From positions 1 to 64,000 of the forward strand of contig JANWWM010000016.1 of assembly GCA_025055975.1 (NCBI GenBank): a DNA stretch of 64,000 nt, written 5' to 3'. The first letter of the stretch is position 1. Each line of letters opens with the position of its first letter. A program made the position numbers and the translations under genes. This document shows positions 1 through 7,648 of the stretch, piece after piece. The DNA is from Chloroherpetonaceae bacterium. GTDB lineage: Bacteria > Bacteroidota > Chlorobiia > Chlorobiales > Thermochlorobacteraceae. The notes under the pieces are model-generated. The model was not told where the DNA came from. It worked only from the letters and a program-made list of their open reading frames with translations, and did no database searches.

Positions 1-856
1 CTTCCTGCGTTCCGCCAATTTCGACATTATAGAACGTGAGATTTCCTTTGATTCTTGCTGTCGCTGTTACGTTTCCTGATGTTGAGTTCTTGTCGACATT
101 CGCTCTAAACACGAATTTGGAAGTTCCTGCCGAGAAAGTTCCTGAAACAAGATGTATCGCGGTTGCAGTGACACTGTAACTTGACGTTCCGGATGTTCTT
201 CGCGCTCTCACAAGCAAGTTGTATGTCGTGTTTGTTCCCGCGTTAAATGTTGCTCCCGCGCCGTTGATTGAAATTAGCGTATAGGTGTCAGACTGATCTG
301 CATCGGCAACTGTATAGTTTCTGGTGTATGTCGCGCCTGTTCCACCGTTGAAGGTTCCGCCCGTTACGGAAATTTTCGTAAATCCGATTGTCCCTGCTCC
401 GTTGAAGGTTCCTGAACTTAGCGTGAAATCTCCAAGTTCGTGAGAACCCGAGTTCAGCGTCAGCGTGCCGCCGTTTATTGTGAGCGTTCCCGCCAAGAAG
501 TTAGCGCCTGAATTGACTTGAAGCGTGCCTGTGGTAAGGGTTACGGTTCCATTGCACTCAAAGTTCGCCCCGATTTGCACCGTGCCTGTAAAACCATTGA
601 TGGTGAAGTTACCGTCCCAAGCGGGAATGTTCGTGAGCGGACCGCCAGGCGTGGGAGACAATCCGTTAAATAAGGCTTCATCACTGCCGTCTGGATAGCC
701 GTTTTCACCATCATCCGTGCCGCTTTCAAGAAACCAGTTTGCGCCGATTTGCCAATCGTTCCCTGTCGAGGAATTCCAGCGGAATGTGCCTTGAGCAAGA
801 GAAACGCCGTAATTTGACAAGCACAGCAGCAAAGCGAGTAGTAGGGTTCGGGTCAT
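1..856 (-). CDS. Secreted beta-repeat protein, N-terminal part (runs off the left edge)
   Basis: This gene is absent from the ORF track because it leaves the window. The reverse complement from 856 reads MTRTLLLALLLCLSNYGVSLAQ, a clear signal peptide with likely cleavage after LAQ. About 260 further residues are rich in Gly, Thr, Asn and Ser with short recurring blocks such as GTLTINGGTLTLNSG and SGTFNGAGTIGF. This is typical of right-handed beta-helix or autotransporter-associated repeats. It is exported and probably surface-located or adhesive; since the genome encodes a type IX tail elsewhere, a C-terminal sorting domain may lie beyond the edge. A TTTG-N19-TATATTTG promoter match lies 66 bp upstream. 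Reading frame and signal peptide are seen; function is inferred. Confidence 0.85.
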   Translation of the reverse strand, partial: MTRTLLLALLLCLSNYGVSLAQGTFRWNSSTGNDWQIGANWFLESGTDDGENGYPDGSDEALFNGLSPTPGGPLTNIPAWDGNFTINGFTGTVQIGANFECNGTVTLTTGTLQVNSGANFLAGTLTINGGTLTLNSGSHELGDFTLSSGTFNGAGTIGFTKISVTGGTFNGGTGATYTRNYTVADADQSDTYTLISINGAGATFNAGTNTTYNLLVRARRTSGTSSYSVTATAIHLVSGTFSAGTSKFVFRANVDKNSTSGNVTATARIKGNLTFYNVEIGGTQE

Positions 857-921
857 AAAGGGAAAAAGGGAAGTTTTGCGTTTTTGTTCCGTAAAGCCGT
901 TTTTGGGTTTGCGCAGCAGAG

Positions 922-952
922 CAAATATAACTTGATTTTTCTTCTCGTCAAA
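922..952 (-). promoter_or_regulatory. Bacteroidota-type promoter TTTG-N19-TATATTTG
   Basis: On the minus strand TTTG (949-952) is followed after exactly 19 nt by TATATTTG (922-929). This matches the Bacteroidota housekeeping sigma consensus (-33 TTTG, -7 TAnnTTTG). It lies 66 bp upstream of the start of the secreted protein at 856. Confidence 0.6.
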
Positions 953-1154
953 CTTTCCATCAAAATCCGTTCCAATCGCAAAAAGCGCGTCTTTTTGTCG
1001 GTTTTTTGGTTTAGGTCGGCAAAAAAGTGTTACGAGAAGTAAAAGCGGTAATGCCGCCTTGCGCTTTTTCATTGGGGGCGCGTTTCGGGGGCAGGGTTGG
1101 CGCTTTGTCGGAATCGGGGGCGAGGCTATTTTGCGCTCGCCACTGCGCTTTTGT

Positions 1155-1509
1155 GGATTCCTCGCTTTCGCTCGGAATGACAAAAGAACGCTCCAAACGA
1201 TGTCATTCTGAACGGAGCGCAGCGAAGTGAAGAATCCATCTTTCGCATTCACGATTTGCGACGTTCGTGGATTCCTCGCTTTCGCTCGGAATGACAATTC
1301 GCAATTGACAATTCGCAATTCGCACTCTTTATGGATTCCTCGCTACGCTCGGAATGACAAGGAACGCTCCAAAACGATGTCATTCTGAGCGGAGCGCAGC
1401 GGAGTGAAGAATCCACGTGTGGATTCCTCGCTACGCTCGGAATGACAATTCGCAATTGACAATTCGCAATTCGCAATCTTTATGGATTACTCGCTACGCT
1501 CGGAATGAC
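1155..1509. repeat. Composite interspersed repeat array with complementary half-units
   Basis: Half-unit A, ggattcctcgctTTcgctcggaatgac-like, occurs at 1155-1181, 1269-1295, 1333-1358, 1421-1446 and 1484-1509. Half-unit B, gtcattctgaRcggagcgcagcg...gaatcca, occurs at 1202-1238 and 1379-1415 and is roughly the inverted complement of A. A third element, aattcgcaattgacaattcgcaattcgcaMtcttta, follows A at 1296 and at 1447. The order A-B, A-3, A-B, A-3, A shows that a module of about 150 bp was duplicated in tandem. A single A-B pair recurs at 33097-33172. This resembles known mobile, non-coding repeat families of unclear mechanism; no transposase is nearby. Confidence 0.85.
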
Positions 1510-1555
1510 GAAAGAACGCTCAAAACGACAATTCGCAATCCAATCGTCCAACAAG

Positions 1556-2335
1556 ATGACCTACCAGCACATCATCGTTTCGAAGGAGACGGAGCGAAAG
1601 TTCGCCGTCGCGCAACTGAATCGTCCGCAGGCGCTCAACGCGCTCAATTTTGAGTTGATGACGGAGCTTGTCTCGGCGTTTCGGGATTTCGCCAAAGACC
1701 CAGTGGTCAACGCCGTCGTGCTTGCGGGGAACGAAAAAGCCTTTGCCGCCGGCGCCGACATCAAAGAAATGGCGACCGCCACGAGCGTCGAAATGCTCAC
1801 GAAGGGCTACTTGGAAATGTGGGACGAGCTGCACGCCTTCAAGAAGCCCATCGTCGTGGCGGTTTCGGGCTATTGCTTGGGCGGCGGCTTGGAACTGGCG
1901 ATGATTGGCGACATCATCATCGCTTCCGAGACGGCGAAGTTCGGTCAGCCCGAAATCAACATCGGCGTGATTCCTGGCGCGGGCGGCACGCAACGCCTCG
2001 CGCGTCTTGCGGGCAAAATGAAAGCGATGGAACTCATCTTGACGGGGCGACAATTCGGCGCGGAAGAAGCCTTGCAAATGGGTCTTGCAAACAAAATTTT
2101 TCCCGTCGACTCCTATCTCGACGAAGCCAAAAAACTTGCGGCGGAAATCGCCTCAAAGCCGCCGATGGCGGTTCGCCTCGCCAAAGAAGCCGTGCTTCGC
2201 GCCGCCTCGACGAACTTGCAAAACGACGTGGAGTTCGAGCGCCGACTTTTCGCCTTGCTCTTTGCGACCGAAGACATGCGCGAAGGCATGCAAGCCTTCA
2301 TCGAGAAGCGAAAGCCCGTTTGGAAAGGCAGGTAG
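1556..2335 (+). CDS. Enoyl-CoA hydratase/isomerase (crotonase family)
   Basis: A 259-residue crotonase that hydrates trans-2-enoyl-CoA to 3-hydroxyacyl-CoA in fatty acid or amino acid breakdown. It shows the oxyanion-hole segment AFAAGADIKEM, the GGGLELAM motif with the first catalytic Glu, and GQPEINIGVIPGAGGTQRL with the second, then LTGR and a C-terminal trimerisation helix. Both catalytic glutamates of the hydratase branch are present, which favours hydratase over isomerase or decarboxylase. The ORF track starts at 1505 inside the repeat array; the ATG at 1556 (MTYQHIIV) fits family length and is preferred. It converges on the receiver gene with a 7-bp gap. Substrate chain length cannot be told. 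Confidence 0.92.
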   Translation: MTYQHIIVSKETERKFAVAQLNRPQALNALNFELMTELVSAFRDFAKDPVVNAVVLAGNEKAFAAGADIKEMATATSVEMLTKGYLEMWDELHAFKKPIVVAVSGYCLGGGLELAMIGDIIIASETAKFGQPEINIGVIPGAGGTQRLARLAGKMKAMELILTGRQFGAEEALQMGLANKIFPVDSYLDEAKKLAAEIASKPPMAVRLAKEAVLRAASTNLQNDVEFERRLFALLFATEDMREGMQAFIEKRKPVWKGR

Positions 2336-2342
2336 GAACGAC

Positions 2343-2975
2343 TTACGCGACCCGTTGAACGACGATGGAAGCGTCGCGCATTGAGCGGAGCTTTTCCAAC
2401 GCCTCGATTCCGCTCAACTGCTTGAAGCGCGCGCTGGCGAGTTTTCCCGACAGATATTCCAACGCGCCCACGCCGTCGGGGGTTTGAGCGAGAATTTGTC
2501 CCGTGCCGCGCGAGTAGGTCATTTCCGCCATCGCCCTCGTGAGCGAGAGCGGCGCGACGGGCGGAGCGAGTTCGACGGGCAGGCGAGTCGCCGCTCTTGG
2601 CGCGGTCAGCGACAGACAATCGTGAATCGCGGCAAGCAATTGCGCGCCAGTGACAGGCTTGATGAGGTAGCCGCTCGCGCCCAATTTCAAGCACTCCATC
2701 ACGTAGTTTTCGCCTGAAATCGCGCTGCACACGATCGTGAGCGGAAGCGTTACGCCCTCTCGCTCGGCGCGCCTGAGCAATTCAAGACCGCTCGCGTTGG
2801 GCAAGAGCAAATCCATGAGCGCCAAGTCGTAAGAATGGCTTTTGAGCCGTTCAAAAGCCGCGTTGCCGTCGCTCACGACATCGATGTCGAGCGAAAGTGG
2901 CGACAGAGTCGCTCGGAACAGTTGGGCATCGACGGGATTGTCCTCGACGATGAGCATGCGGACGGAATCGGACAT
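2343..2975 (-). CDS. Response regulator receiver protein with uncharacterised C-terminus
   Basis: The first 125 or so of 210 residues form a CheY-like receiver: acidic pair in IVEDNPVDAQLF, phospho-acceptor Asp in LALMDLLLP, and Lys in SGYLIKPV. The remaining 85 residues (from about DCLSLTAPRAATRLPVELAPP) contain no DNA-binding helix-turn-helix or enzymatic motif that I recognise and start with a Pro/Ala-rich linker. It probably receives phosphate from an unlinked histidine kinase and works through protein contacts. It is transcribed divergently from cdd; a TATATTTG element lies 67 bp upstream. Confidence 0.85.
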   Translation of the reverse strand: MSDSVRMLIVEDNPVDAQLFRATLSPLSLDIDVVSDGNAAFERLKSHSYDLALMDLLLPNASGLELLRRAEREGVTLPLTIVCSAISGENYVMECLKLGASGYLIKPVTGAQLLAAIHDCLSLTAPRAATRLPVELAPPVAPLSLTRAMAEMTYSRGTGQILAQTPDGVGALEYLSGKLASARFKQLSGIEALEKLRSMRDASIVVQRVA

Positions 2976-3041
2976 GCGTCGCTATGCGATTTTTCGGCGA
3001 AATTGCCTTATGTTTCCCTCGCCCAATCACGACGGAGCGGG

Positions 3042-3049
3042 CAAATATA
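3042..3049 (-). promoter_or_regulatory. TATATTTG -7-like element upstream of receiver gene
   Basis: Minus-strand TATATTTG is a perfect TAnnTTTG, 67 bp from the receiver start codon at 2975. No good TTTG was found at the expected spacing, so only the -7 half is supported. Confidence 0.4.
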
Positions 3050-3074
3050 GCGGTTCAACCCGACATTATTTACG

Positions 3075-3569
3075 TTGAAAAAATTTTCTCGACGATATCC
3101 AAGTCCGACCCTGAACGATCTTTTGGCGCAAGCGCGCGAAGCGATGTCGGAAGCCATCGCGCCCTACTCGAACTTTCGCGTTGGCGCGGCGTTGCTGACG
3201 AAGAACGGAGCGATTTATCGCGGGCACAACATCGAGGTCGCTTCGTATTCGCTGACGATGTGCGCCGAGCGCGTGGCGCTGTTCAAAGCCCTCAGCGAAG
3301 GCGAGCGCGAGTTCGAGTCGATTCTCATCGTCGCCAGTTCGGGCGACTTCTGCGCGCCGTGCGGCGCGTGCCGACAGGTCTTGATGGAATTCGCCCCCTC
3401 GCTCGTGGCGCATCTTGTCGACAAGGACGGTCGCTTCAAATCGTTTTCCATTTCCGAACTTCTGCCCGAATCCTTTTCCAAGCGCAACCTTGACCATCTC
3501 TTCCGAAACGCCAATGCCAAAACTTCGCGCAAAGCCCGTCAATCCAAAGGCGCTCACGGGAAAAATTGA
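3075..3569 (+). CDS. cdd: Cytidine deaminase
   Basis: Hydrolytic deaminase turning cytidine and deoxycytidine into uridine and deoxyuridine (pyrimidine salvage, cytosol). It has the [14 protein letters not shown] start, the proton-shuttling Glu and first zinc Cys in [13 protein letters not shown], and the two other zinc cysteines in [14 protein letters not shown]. The family core is about 130 residues; here a basic tail of about 30 residues ([17 protein letters not shown]) follows and is encoded by the stretch that overlaps thymidine kinase. The start at 3075 is TTG. A later ATG would remove the first helix, so TTG is preferred. The 56-bp overlap with tdk makes a nucleoside-salvage pair. Confidence 0.93.
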   Translation: MKKFSRRYPSPTLNDLLAQAREAMSEAIAPYSNFRVGAALLTKNGAIYRGHNIEVASYSLTMCAERVALFKALSEGEREFESILIVASSGDFCAPCGACRQVLMEFAPSLVAHLVDKDGRFKSFSISELLPESFSKRNLDHLFRNANAKTSRKARQSKGAHGKN

Positions 3570-4098
3570 AGTCATCGCGGGCTGCATGTTTAGCGGCAAG
3601 TCCGAAGAGTTGATTCGCCGATTGCGTCGAGCGCAGATTGCGAAACAAAAAGTGGCGATTTTCAAGCCCGCGATCGACACTCGATACAGCAAGGACGAAA
3701 TCGTTTCGCACAGCGCGGCGAAGATCGCTTCGAAGGTCGTTTCGCATTCGAGGGAGATTTTGGAAAAATCGCGCGACGCGGAAGTCGTTGGCATCGATGA
3801 AGCGCAATTTTTCGACGACGGCATCGTCGATGCGTGCGAAACGCTCGCCAACGAGGGCAAGCGCGTCATCGTCGCCGGGCTCGACTTGGACTATCGCGGC
3901 AAACCCTTCGGCGCGATGCCGTTCTTGCTCGCCATCGCCGACGAGGTGTTGAAGACTCAAGCCGTGTGCATGAAATCGGGCTTGCCCGCCACGCGCACGC
4001 AACGCCTGACGGAAAGCGATCAACTCGTGCTCATCGGGCACTCGAACGTCTACGAAGCGCGCCACCGCGCCTTTTTCGATCCGCCGAAAGAGTCGTAA
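3514..4098 (+). CDS. tdk: Thymidine kinase (type II), zinc site degenerate
   Basis: Phosphorylates thymidine to dTMP in pyrimidine salvage. Of 194 residues, the P-loop is [15 protein letters not shown], the Walker B/catalytic segment is [13 protein letters not shown], and the lasso region is [14 protein letters not shown]. The usual four-Cys structural zinc site is largely lost: the first CxxC reads CMKS (Cys152, Ser155) and the second, normally in YEARCRxC/H, reads YEARHRAFF (His184, Phe187). The remaining fold and active site look intact. The start is set at the ATG at 3514 ([10 protein letters not shown]), because the track start at 3415 only adds residues read from inside cdd. It is translationally coupled to cdd by overlap. 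Confidence 0.92.
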   Translation: MPKLRAKPVNPKALTGKIEVIAGCMFSGKSEELIRRLRRAQIAKQKVAIFKPAIDTRYSKDEIVSHSAAKIASKVVSHSREILEKSRDAEVVGIDEAQFFDDGIVDACETLANEGKRVIVAGLDLDYRGKPFGAMPFLLAIADEVLKTQAVCMKSGLPATRTQRLTESDQLVLIGHSNVYEARHRAFFDPPKES

Positions 4099-4164
4099 CG
4101 ACGCGAGGCGGAACTTAACGATTTCGTTATGCGCTCGCGCTCGCGTTTTGCCGATAAAATTCAA

Positions 4165-4172
4165 TATCTTTC
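4165..4172 (+). promoter_or_regulatory. TATCTTTC, possible -7 element for the PLP enzyme
   Basis: One mismatch to TAnnTTTG, 38 bp upstream of the ATG at 4210. A TTTG at 4147-4150 is 14 nt upstream, shorter than usual, so support is weak. Confidence 0.25.
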
Positions 4173-4209
4173 TCGCGTCTCTTTCAACGAACAGCGAAGG
4201 AGCGAAGAC

Positions 4210-5406
4210 ATGCACGCCGAACAAACGCATCGCGATCGCGCCTTTGGCTTTGCGACGCGCGCCATTCACTATGGGCAAGAGCCTGACGCGACGACGGGCG
4301 CCGTCGCGCCGATTCTCTCGCTCGCCACCACCTACAAGCAAGACGGCGTCAATCAACCGCGCGGCGGCTTTGAATACTCCCGCGCTCAAAATCCCACGCG
4401 CGCCCAATTGGAAACGGTTTTGGCAGGCTTGGAAAACGCCGAGTTCGCCAACGCTTTCGCGTCGGGACTCGCCGCGCTGGCGGGCTTGATGAGCCTTTTT
4501 GCCCCTGGCGATCACATCATCGCGGGCGACGACCTTTACGGCGGAACGGCGCGTTACTTCGACCAAGTTCTGTCGAAATACGGCATCGAGTTTTCATACA
4601 TCGACGCGACCAATCTCGACGCGCTCGAACGCGCCATCGCTCCCAATACGAAGCTCATCTACTTGGAATCGCCGACGAACCCGATGCTTCGCCTTGCCGA
4701 CATTCGCGCCGTTTCGGAACTGGCGAAACGGCGCAACGTTCTTCTTGCCGTCGACAACACCTTCGCCACGCCGTATCTGCAACGCCCGCTCGAACTCGGC
4801 GCGGACGTGGTTTTGCACAGCTCGACGAAATACTTGGGCGGACATAGCGACATCGTGGGCGGCGCGTTGATGACGAACCGACGCGACCTCTACGAAAAAT
4901 TCCAGTTCCATCAAAAAGCCGTCGGCGCCGTGCCATCGCCCTTCGACTGCTGGCTCTTGATGCGCTCGATCAAAACGCTCGCGCTTCGAATGGAAAAACA
5001 TTGCGAAAACGCGCTTGCCGTCGCGCAGTTTCTCGAGCGCAGCGGCGCGGCAAAAAAGGTTTATTACCCCGGCTTGCCCTCCAATCCGTTTCACGAGCTT
5101 GCCAAGCGACAAATGCCCAAGGGCTTTGGCGGAATGGTCAGCGTCGACTTGGGCGGCAGAGCCGAAGCGGAAGCCTTCATCAAGGAGTTGCGCCTCTTCA
5201 TCTTCGCCGAAAGTCTCGGCGGCGTGGAAAGTTTGGCTTGTTTTCCTTGGGAGATGACGCACGCTTCCGTGCCCATCGAGCGCCGGCTCAAACTGGGCTT
5301 GACCGAAGGATTGATTCGCCTCTCCGTTGGCATCGAGGACAAAGAGGATTTAATCAATGAGCTGGAACGCGCGCTTTCCGCCGCGCAAGTCGCCGTGGCG
5401 ACCTAA
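4210..5406 (+). CDS. Cys/Met metabolism PLP-dependent enzyme (cystathionine gamma-synthase/lyase or sulfhydrylase type)
   Basis: A 398-residue fold-type I PLP enzyme of trans-sulfuration. It contains FATRAIHYGQEPD at the N-terminus, the tetramer/PLP-phosphate segment FEYSRAQNPTRAQLE, the FASGLAAL phosphate loop, the Asp of LLAVDNTFATPYLQ and the Schiff-base Lys in HSSTKYLGGHSDIVGG, ending with LIRLSVGIEDKEDLINEL. These are shared by MetB, MetC, Mgl and O-acetylhomoserine sulfhydrylase; length near 400 favours the synthase/lyase branch, but the reaction cannot be fixed. The start at 4210 (MHAEQTH) has a GAAGGAG ribosome site; the track start at 4129 is upstream of it. Confidence 0.9.
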   Translation: MHAEQTHRDRAFGFATRAIHYGQEPDATTGAVAPILSLATTYKQDGVNQPRGGFEYSRAQNPTRAQLETVLAGLENAEFANAFASGLAALAGLMSLFAPGDHIIAGDDLYGGTARYFDQVLSKYGIEFSYIDATNLDALERAIAPNTKLIYLESPTNPMLRLADIRAVSELAKRRNVLLAVDNTFATPYLQRPLELGADVVLHSSTKYLGGHSDIVGGALMTNRRDLYEKFQFHQKAVGAVPSPFDCWLLMRSIKTLALRMEKHCENALAVAQFLERSGAAKKVYYPGLPSNPFHELAKRQMPKGFGGMVSVDLGGRAEAEAFIKELRLFIFAESLGGVESLACFPWEMTHASVPIERRLKLGLTEGLIRLSVGIEDKEDLINELERALSAAQVAVAT

Positions 5407-5429
5407 AATCGCTTAACCATGCCTTAACT

Positions 5430-5744
5430 ATGCAAAACATCGACAAGCTTTTGGACTTGCTTTCCATTCACGCCGAAGTGCAACACAAGTTCATCGCGGA
5501 GCAAGACGCCATCAACGCCGAAATCCGCCAACTGCGCTCCGACGCGCAAGACTTGCGCACGGACTTGCTTCAATTGCGGGCGGAGTTCCAACAACTGCAC
5601 AACGATCTGTCCAAAATCTGCATGATTCTCGCCACGCCCAAGGCGAACCGAATGGAATTCGCCGTGTCCATCTTCGGCGATGAGTTTGAGAGAATGAAGG
5701 AATCCGAAAACAACGCTCAACCCAATCCCAACAATGCAACCTGA
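5430..5744 (+). CDS. Small coiled-coil protein, paralogue 1
   Basis: A 104-residue protein of unknown function. Residues 1-70 form a near-continuous amphipathic helix with heptads (AEIRQLRSDAQDLRTDLLQLRAEFQQLHNDLSKI), followed by a polar tail. It has no signal peptide or membrane segment. Its core aligns with the next ORF: KLLDLLSIHAEVQHKF against KLLDAFGILADLQQRA, and LRTDLLQLRAEFQQLHNDLSKICMILA against IRIDMLQIRTALQQLHSDFVRVAYLLA. It overlaps that ORF by 11 bp. It is probably an oligomerising partner protein, perhaps for the receiver/CheW genes downstream. Confidence 0.7.
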   Translation: MQNIDKLLDLLSIHAEVQHKFIAEQDAINAEIRQLRSDAQDLRTDLLQLRAEFQQLHNDLSKICMILATPKANRMEFAVSIFGDEFERMKESENNAQPNPNNAT

Positions 5745-5973
5745 AGACAAACTCTTGGATGCGTTTGGCATCTTGGCGGATTTGCAACAGCGCGCCTACG
5801 AAAAAGCGCATGCGATAACGGAAACCATCGGCGACCTGCGGCGCGACGTGCAAGAGATTCGCATCGATATGCTTCAAATTCGCACCGCGCTCCAACAACT
5901 GCATTCCGACTTTGTGCGCGTGGCGTATCTTTTGGCGGAGCAAGCCGAGCAAGAAAAAGCGAAGCAAGCGTAA
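5734..5973 (+). CDS. Small coiled-coil protein, paralogue 2
   Basis: A 79-residue protein, almost entirely helical, paralogous to the preceding 104-residue protein and read in a different frame with an 11-bp overlap. The shared pattern (KLLD...Q...I..LR.D.Q..R.D.LQ.R...QQLH.D) indicates local duplication followed by loss of the tail in this copy. No catalytic or DNA-binding motif is seen. Similar size and shared register suggest that the two could form a heteromeric coiled coil. The promoter found at 5985-6015 lies just after this gene and belongs to the next one. Confidence 0.68.
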   Translation: MQPEDKLLDAFGILADLQQRAYEKAHAITETIGDLRRDVQEIRIDMLQIRTALQQLHSDFVRVAYLLAEQAEQEKAKQA

Positions 5974-5984
5974 CCTTGTTTCTT

Positions 5985-6015
5985 TTTGCATTTCGCGGGT
6001 TGAAACTTATATTCG
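5985..6015 (+). promoter_or_regulatory. Bacteroidota-type promoter TTTG-N19-TATATTCG
   Basis: TTTG at 5985-5988 is followed after exactly 19 nt by TATATTCG at 6008-6015, one mismatch to TAnnTTTG. It lies 55 bp upstream of the ATG at 6070 and would drive the DUF4388-receiver/CheY/CheW genes. Confidence 0.55.
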
Positions 6016-6069
6016 GCGCGAATTCCGCAGCCAAGTCATCGCCAAACTTCTAAACAGCCCAAAATCGCA

Positions 6070-7182
6070 ATGTCGTTCACGGGTAGCATCAAAGGTTGGA
6101 CGATTACCGAAATGTTGCAACTCATCCGCCAGCTCAAAAAAACGGGCGCGATGATCGCCGAAGTCTCCACCTCCTACGGAGACGTGACGAAAACAGTATA
6201 CTTCCGCAACGGGCTTGTCATCGCCGTCGATACGGGCAGCGACGACTTGGGCGCGGTTCTTCTCGAAGAAAATCTCATCACGCGGCAAGATCTCGACGAA
6301 GCCATCGCGCTTCAAAAAGCCAAATACCCCGACAAACGCATCGAGCAGATTCTTTTGGCGACCAAAAAAGTCGACGCGCCGAAAGTCGTCAAAGCCATTC
6401 GCATTCAGATTGAGCGCACCATCACGTCGCTCCTGCAAGAAAAGAGCGTCAAGGTCAACTTCGATCCCGACGCGCCGCTCACCGTGCAGGCGTTGAGCAC
6501 GGGCGTGGACATTCAGGGCATTATGCTCTCCGCGTCGGTCAAAGTCGACGAACTCGGTCTCGTCAAACAGCGCATTCCCAGCACGACCCTCGTTCCCAAA
6601 ATCACCAAACGCGGCGAAGAGGAAAAAAACGAAATCGCGCTCAAGCTCGTCGAGTGGAAAGTCTTTCTCGCCATCGATGGCAAGACCGACATCAAGACGC
6701 TGGCGCTCAAGCTCAAAATGGACGAGGTGCAAGTGATGAAAGCGCTCGTCGTGCTTTTGGACGGCAAGTGGGTCGAATTGCCCCAAGCCGCCGCTACGGA
6801 GCGCAAGCGCGTCCTCATCGTCGATGACAGCGCCGTGATTCGCATGGCGGTCAAAAAAGCCCTCGCCGATTCGGGCTACGAACTCTTGGACGCGGGCACG
6901 GGCGAAATCGGCTTGAAACTCGCCAAAGAAAAACAACCGCACCTCATTCTGCTCGACGTGATGCTTCCCGACACGACGGGCTTGAAAGTTTGCAAAACGC
7001 TCCGAACCGAACTGGAAATCACCACGCCCATCGTGATGCTCTCCGCCAAAGACGCGGAAATCGACCGAAACCTTGGCATTCACGCGGGCGCCAACGACTA
7101 CGTCACCAAACCCTTCAAAGACGCGGACTTGGTGAGCGTGGTCGACAAATACTTAAAACAAGCCGAAGGCTCGTCGTCCTGA
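6070..7182 (+). CDS. DUF4388 (PATAN-like) protein with C-terminal receiver domain
   Basis: In 370 residues, the N-terminal part (about 1-100) begins SFTGSIKGWTITEMLQLIRQLKKTGAM and continues with YFRNGLVIAVDTG, the signature of DUF4388/PATAN domains found in PatA-type regulators and gliding-associated proteins. The middle (about 195-240, IALKLVEWKVFLAIDGKTDIKTLALKL) resembles a winged-helix-like segment common in this architecture. The C-terminus (about 245-365) is a receiver: VLIVDDSAVIRM, phospho-Asp in LILLDVMLPDTTG, Lys in NDYVTKPF. It is a signalling output or adaptor protein rather than a DNA-binding regulator. The next genes encode a stand-alone receiver and a CheW-like adaptor. Confidence 0.88.
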   Translation: MSFTGSIKGWTITEMLQLIRQLKKTGAMIAEVSTSYGDVTKTVYFRNGLVIAVDTGSDDLGAVLLEENLITRQDLDEAIALQKAKYPDKRIEQILLATKKVDAPKVVKAIRIQIERTITSLLQEKSVKVNFDPDAPLTVQALSTGVDIQGIMLSASVKVDELGLVKQRIPSTTLVPKITKRGEEEKNEIALKLVEWKVFLAIDGKTDIKTLALKLKMDEVQVMKALVVLLDGKWVELPQAAATERKRVLIVDDSAVIRMAVKKALADSGYELLDAGTGEIGLKLAKEKQPHLILLDVMLPDTTGLKVCKTLRTELEITTPIVMLSAKDAEIDRNLGIHAGANDYVTKPFKDADLVSVVDKYLKQAEGSSS

Positions 7183-7247
7183 CCGCTTGATCAAAAGACG
7201 ATTTTCAAACATAATCTCTTAAACAGAACGCCCGTTCAATACAACTT

Positions 7248-7613
7248 ATGCCGAAGGCTCTCATTATCGACGACAGCGCGGTAGAGCGCACGATCATCTC
7301 CAAAGTGATGATTGCGCTGGGCTACACCATTCTCGAAGCCAACGATGGCGAAGAGGGCGAAGAAAAAGCCCGCACGATGAAACCCGACGTCATCTTGCTC
7401 GATGTCGTGATGCCCAAAAAAGACGGCTTCCAAGTGTGCCGAAACCTCAAAAAAGACGCGACGACGGGGAAAATCCCCATCATTATGATCACCTCGAAAA
7501 ACCAAGAAAGCGACAAGTTCTGGGGCATGAAACAAGGCGCCGACGTCTATCTCGTCAAGCCTTTCACCGAAGAAGATCTCGTTTCCGCCGTCAAGAAGGC
7601 GACGAGTAGCTAA
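7248..7613 (+). CDS. CheY-like single-domain response regulator
   Basis: A 121-residue lone receiver: acidic pair in LIIDDSAVERTI, phospho-acceptor Asp in VILLDVVMPKKDG, Thr/Ser switch in IIMITSKNQES, and Lys in ADVYLVKPFTEEDL. No output domain is present, so it acts by docking to a partner, as PilG/PilH and PatA-cluster receivers do. It sits 65 bp after the DUF4388-receiver gene and 35 bp before the CheW-like gene on the same strand, so co-transcription is likely. Its sensor kinase is not in this cluster. Confidence 0.92.
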   Translation: MPKALIIDDSAVERTIISKVMIALGYTILEANDGEEGEEKARTMKPDVILLDVVMPKKDGFQVCRNLKKDATTGKIPIIMITSKNQESDKFWGMKQGADVYLVKPFTEEDLVSAVKKATSS

Positions 7614-7648
7614 CGACCTTTGCGGACTTTATCAACCCGTTTGACGCG

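Larger units (their letters stand above)
857..1555. other. Intergenic region: promoter plus composite repeat array
   Basis: There is no credible gene in these 699 bases. The left part (857-1150) is AT-rich and carries the promoter for the gene at 1-856. The right part (1155-1509) is a repeat array described separately. The ORFs listed here in the track read through the repeats in several frames and are not genes. Confidence 0.7.

Noticed and set aside
1155-1509. Possible CRISPR array
   Set aside because: Units alternate in orientation, spacers are themselves repeated, unit length is uneven and no cas genes are present.
1027-1530. Short ORFs on both strands (1027-1230, 1249-1476 and others)
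   Set aside because: They translate the A/B repeat units in various frames (SLSLGMTK, VIPSVARN), have no conserved domain and are explained by the repeat array.
3436-4566. 376-aa minus-strand ORF across tdk and the PLP enzyme
   Set aside because: It runs antisense to two clearly assigned enzymes and has Arg-rich shadow composition.
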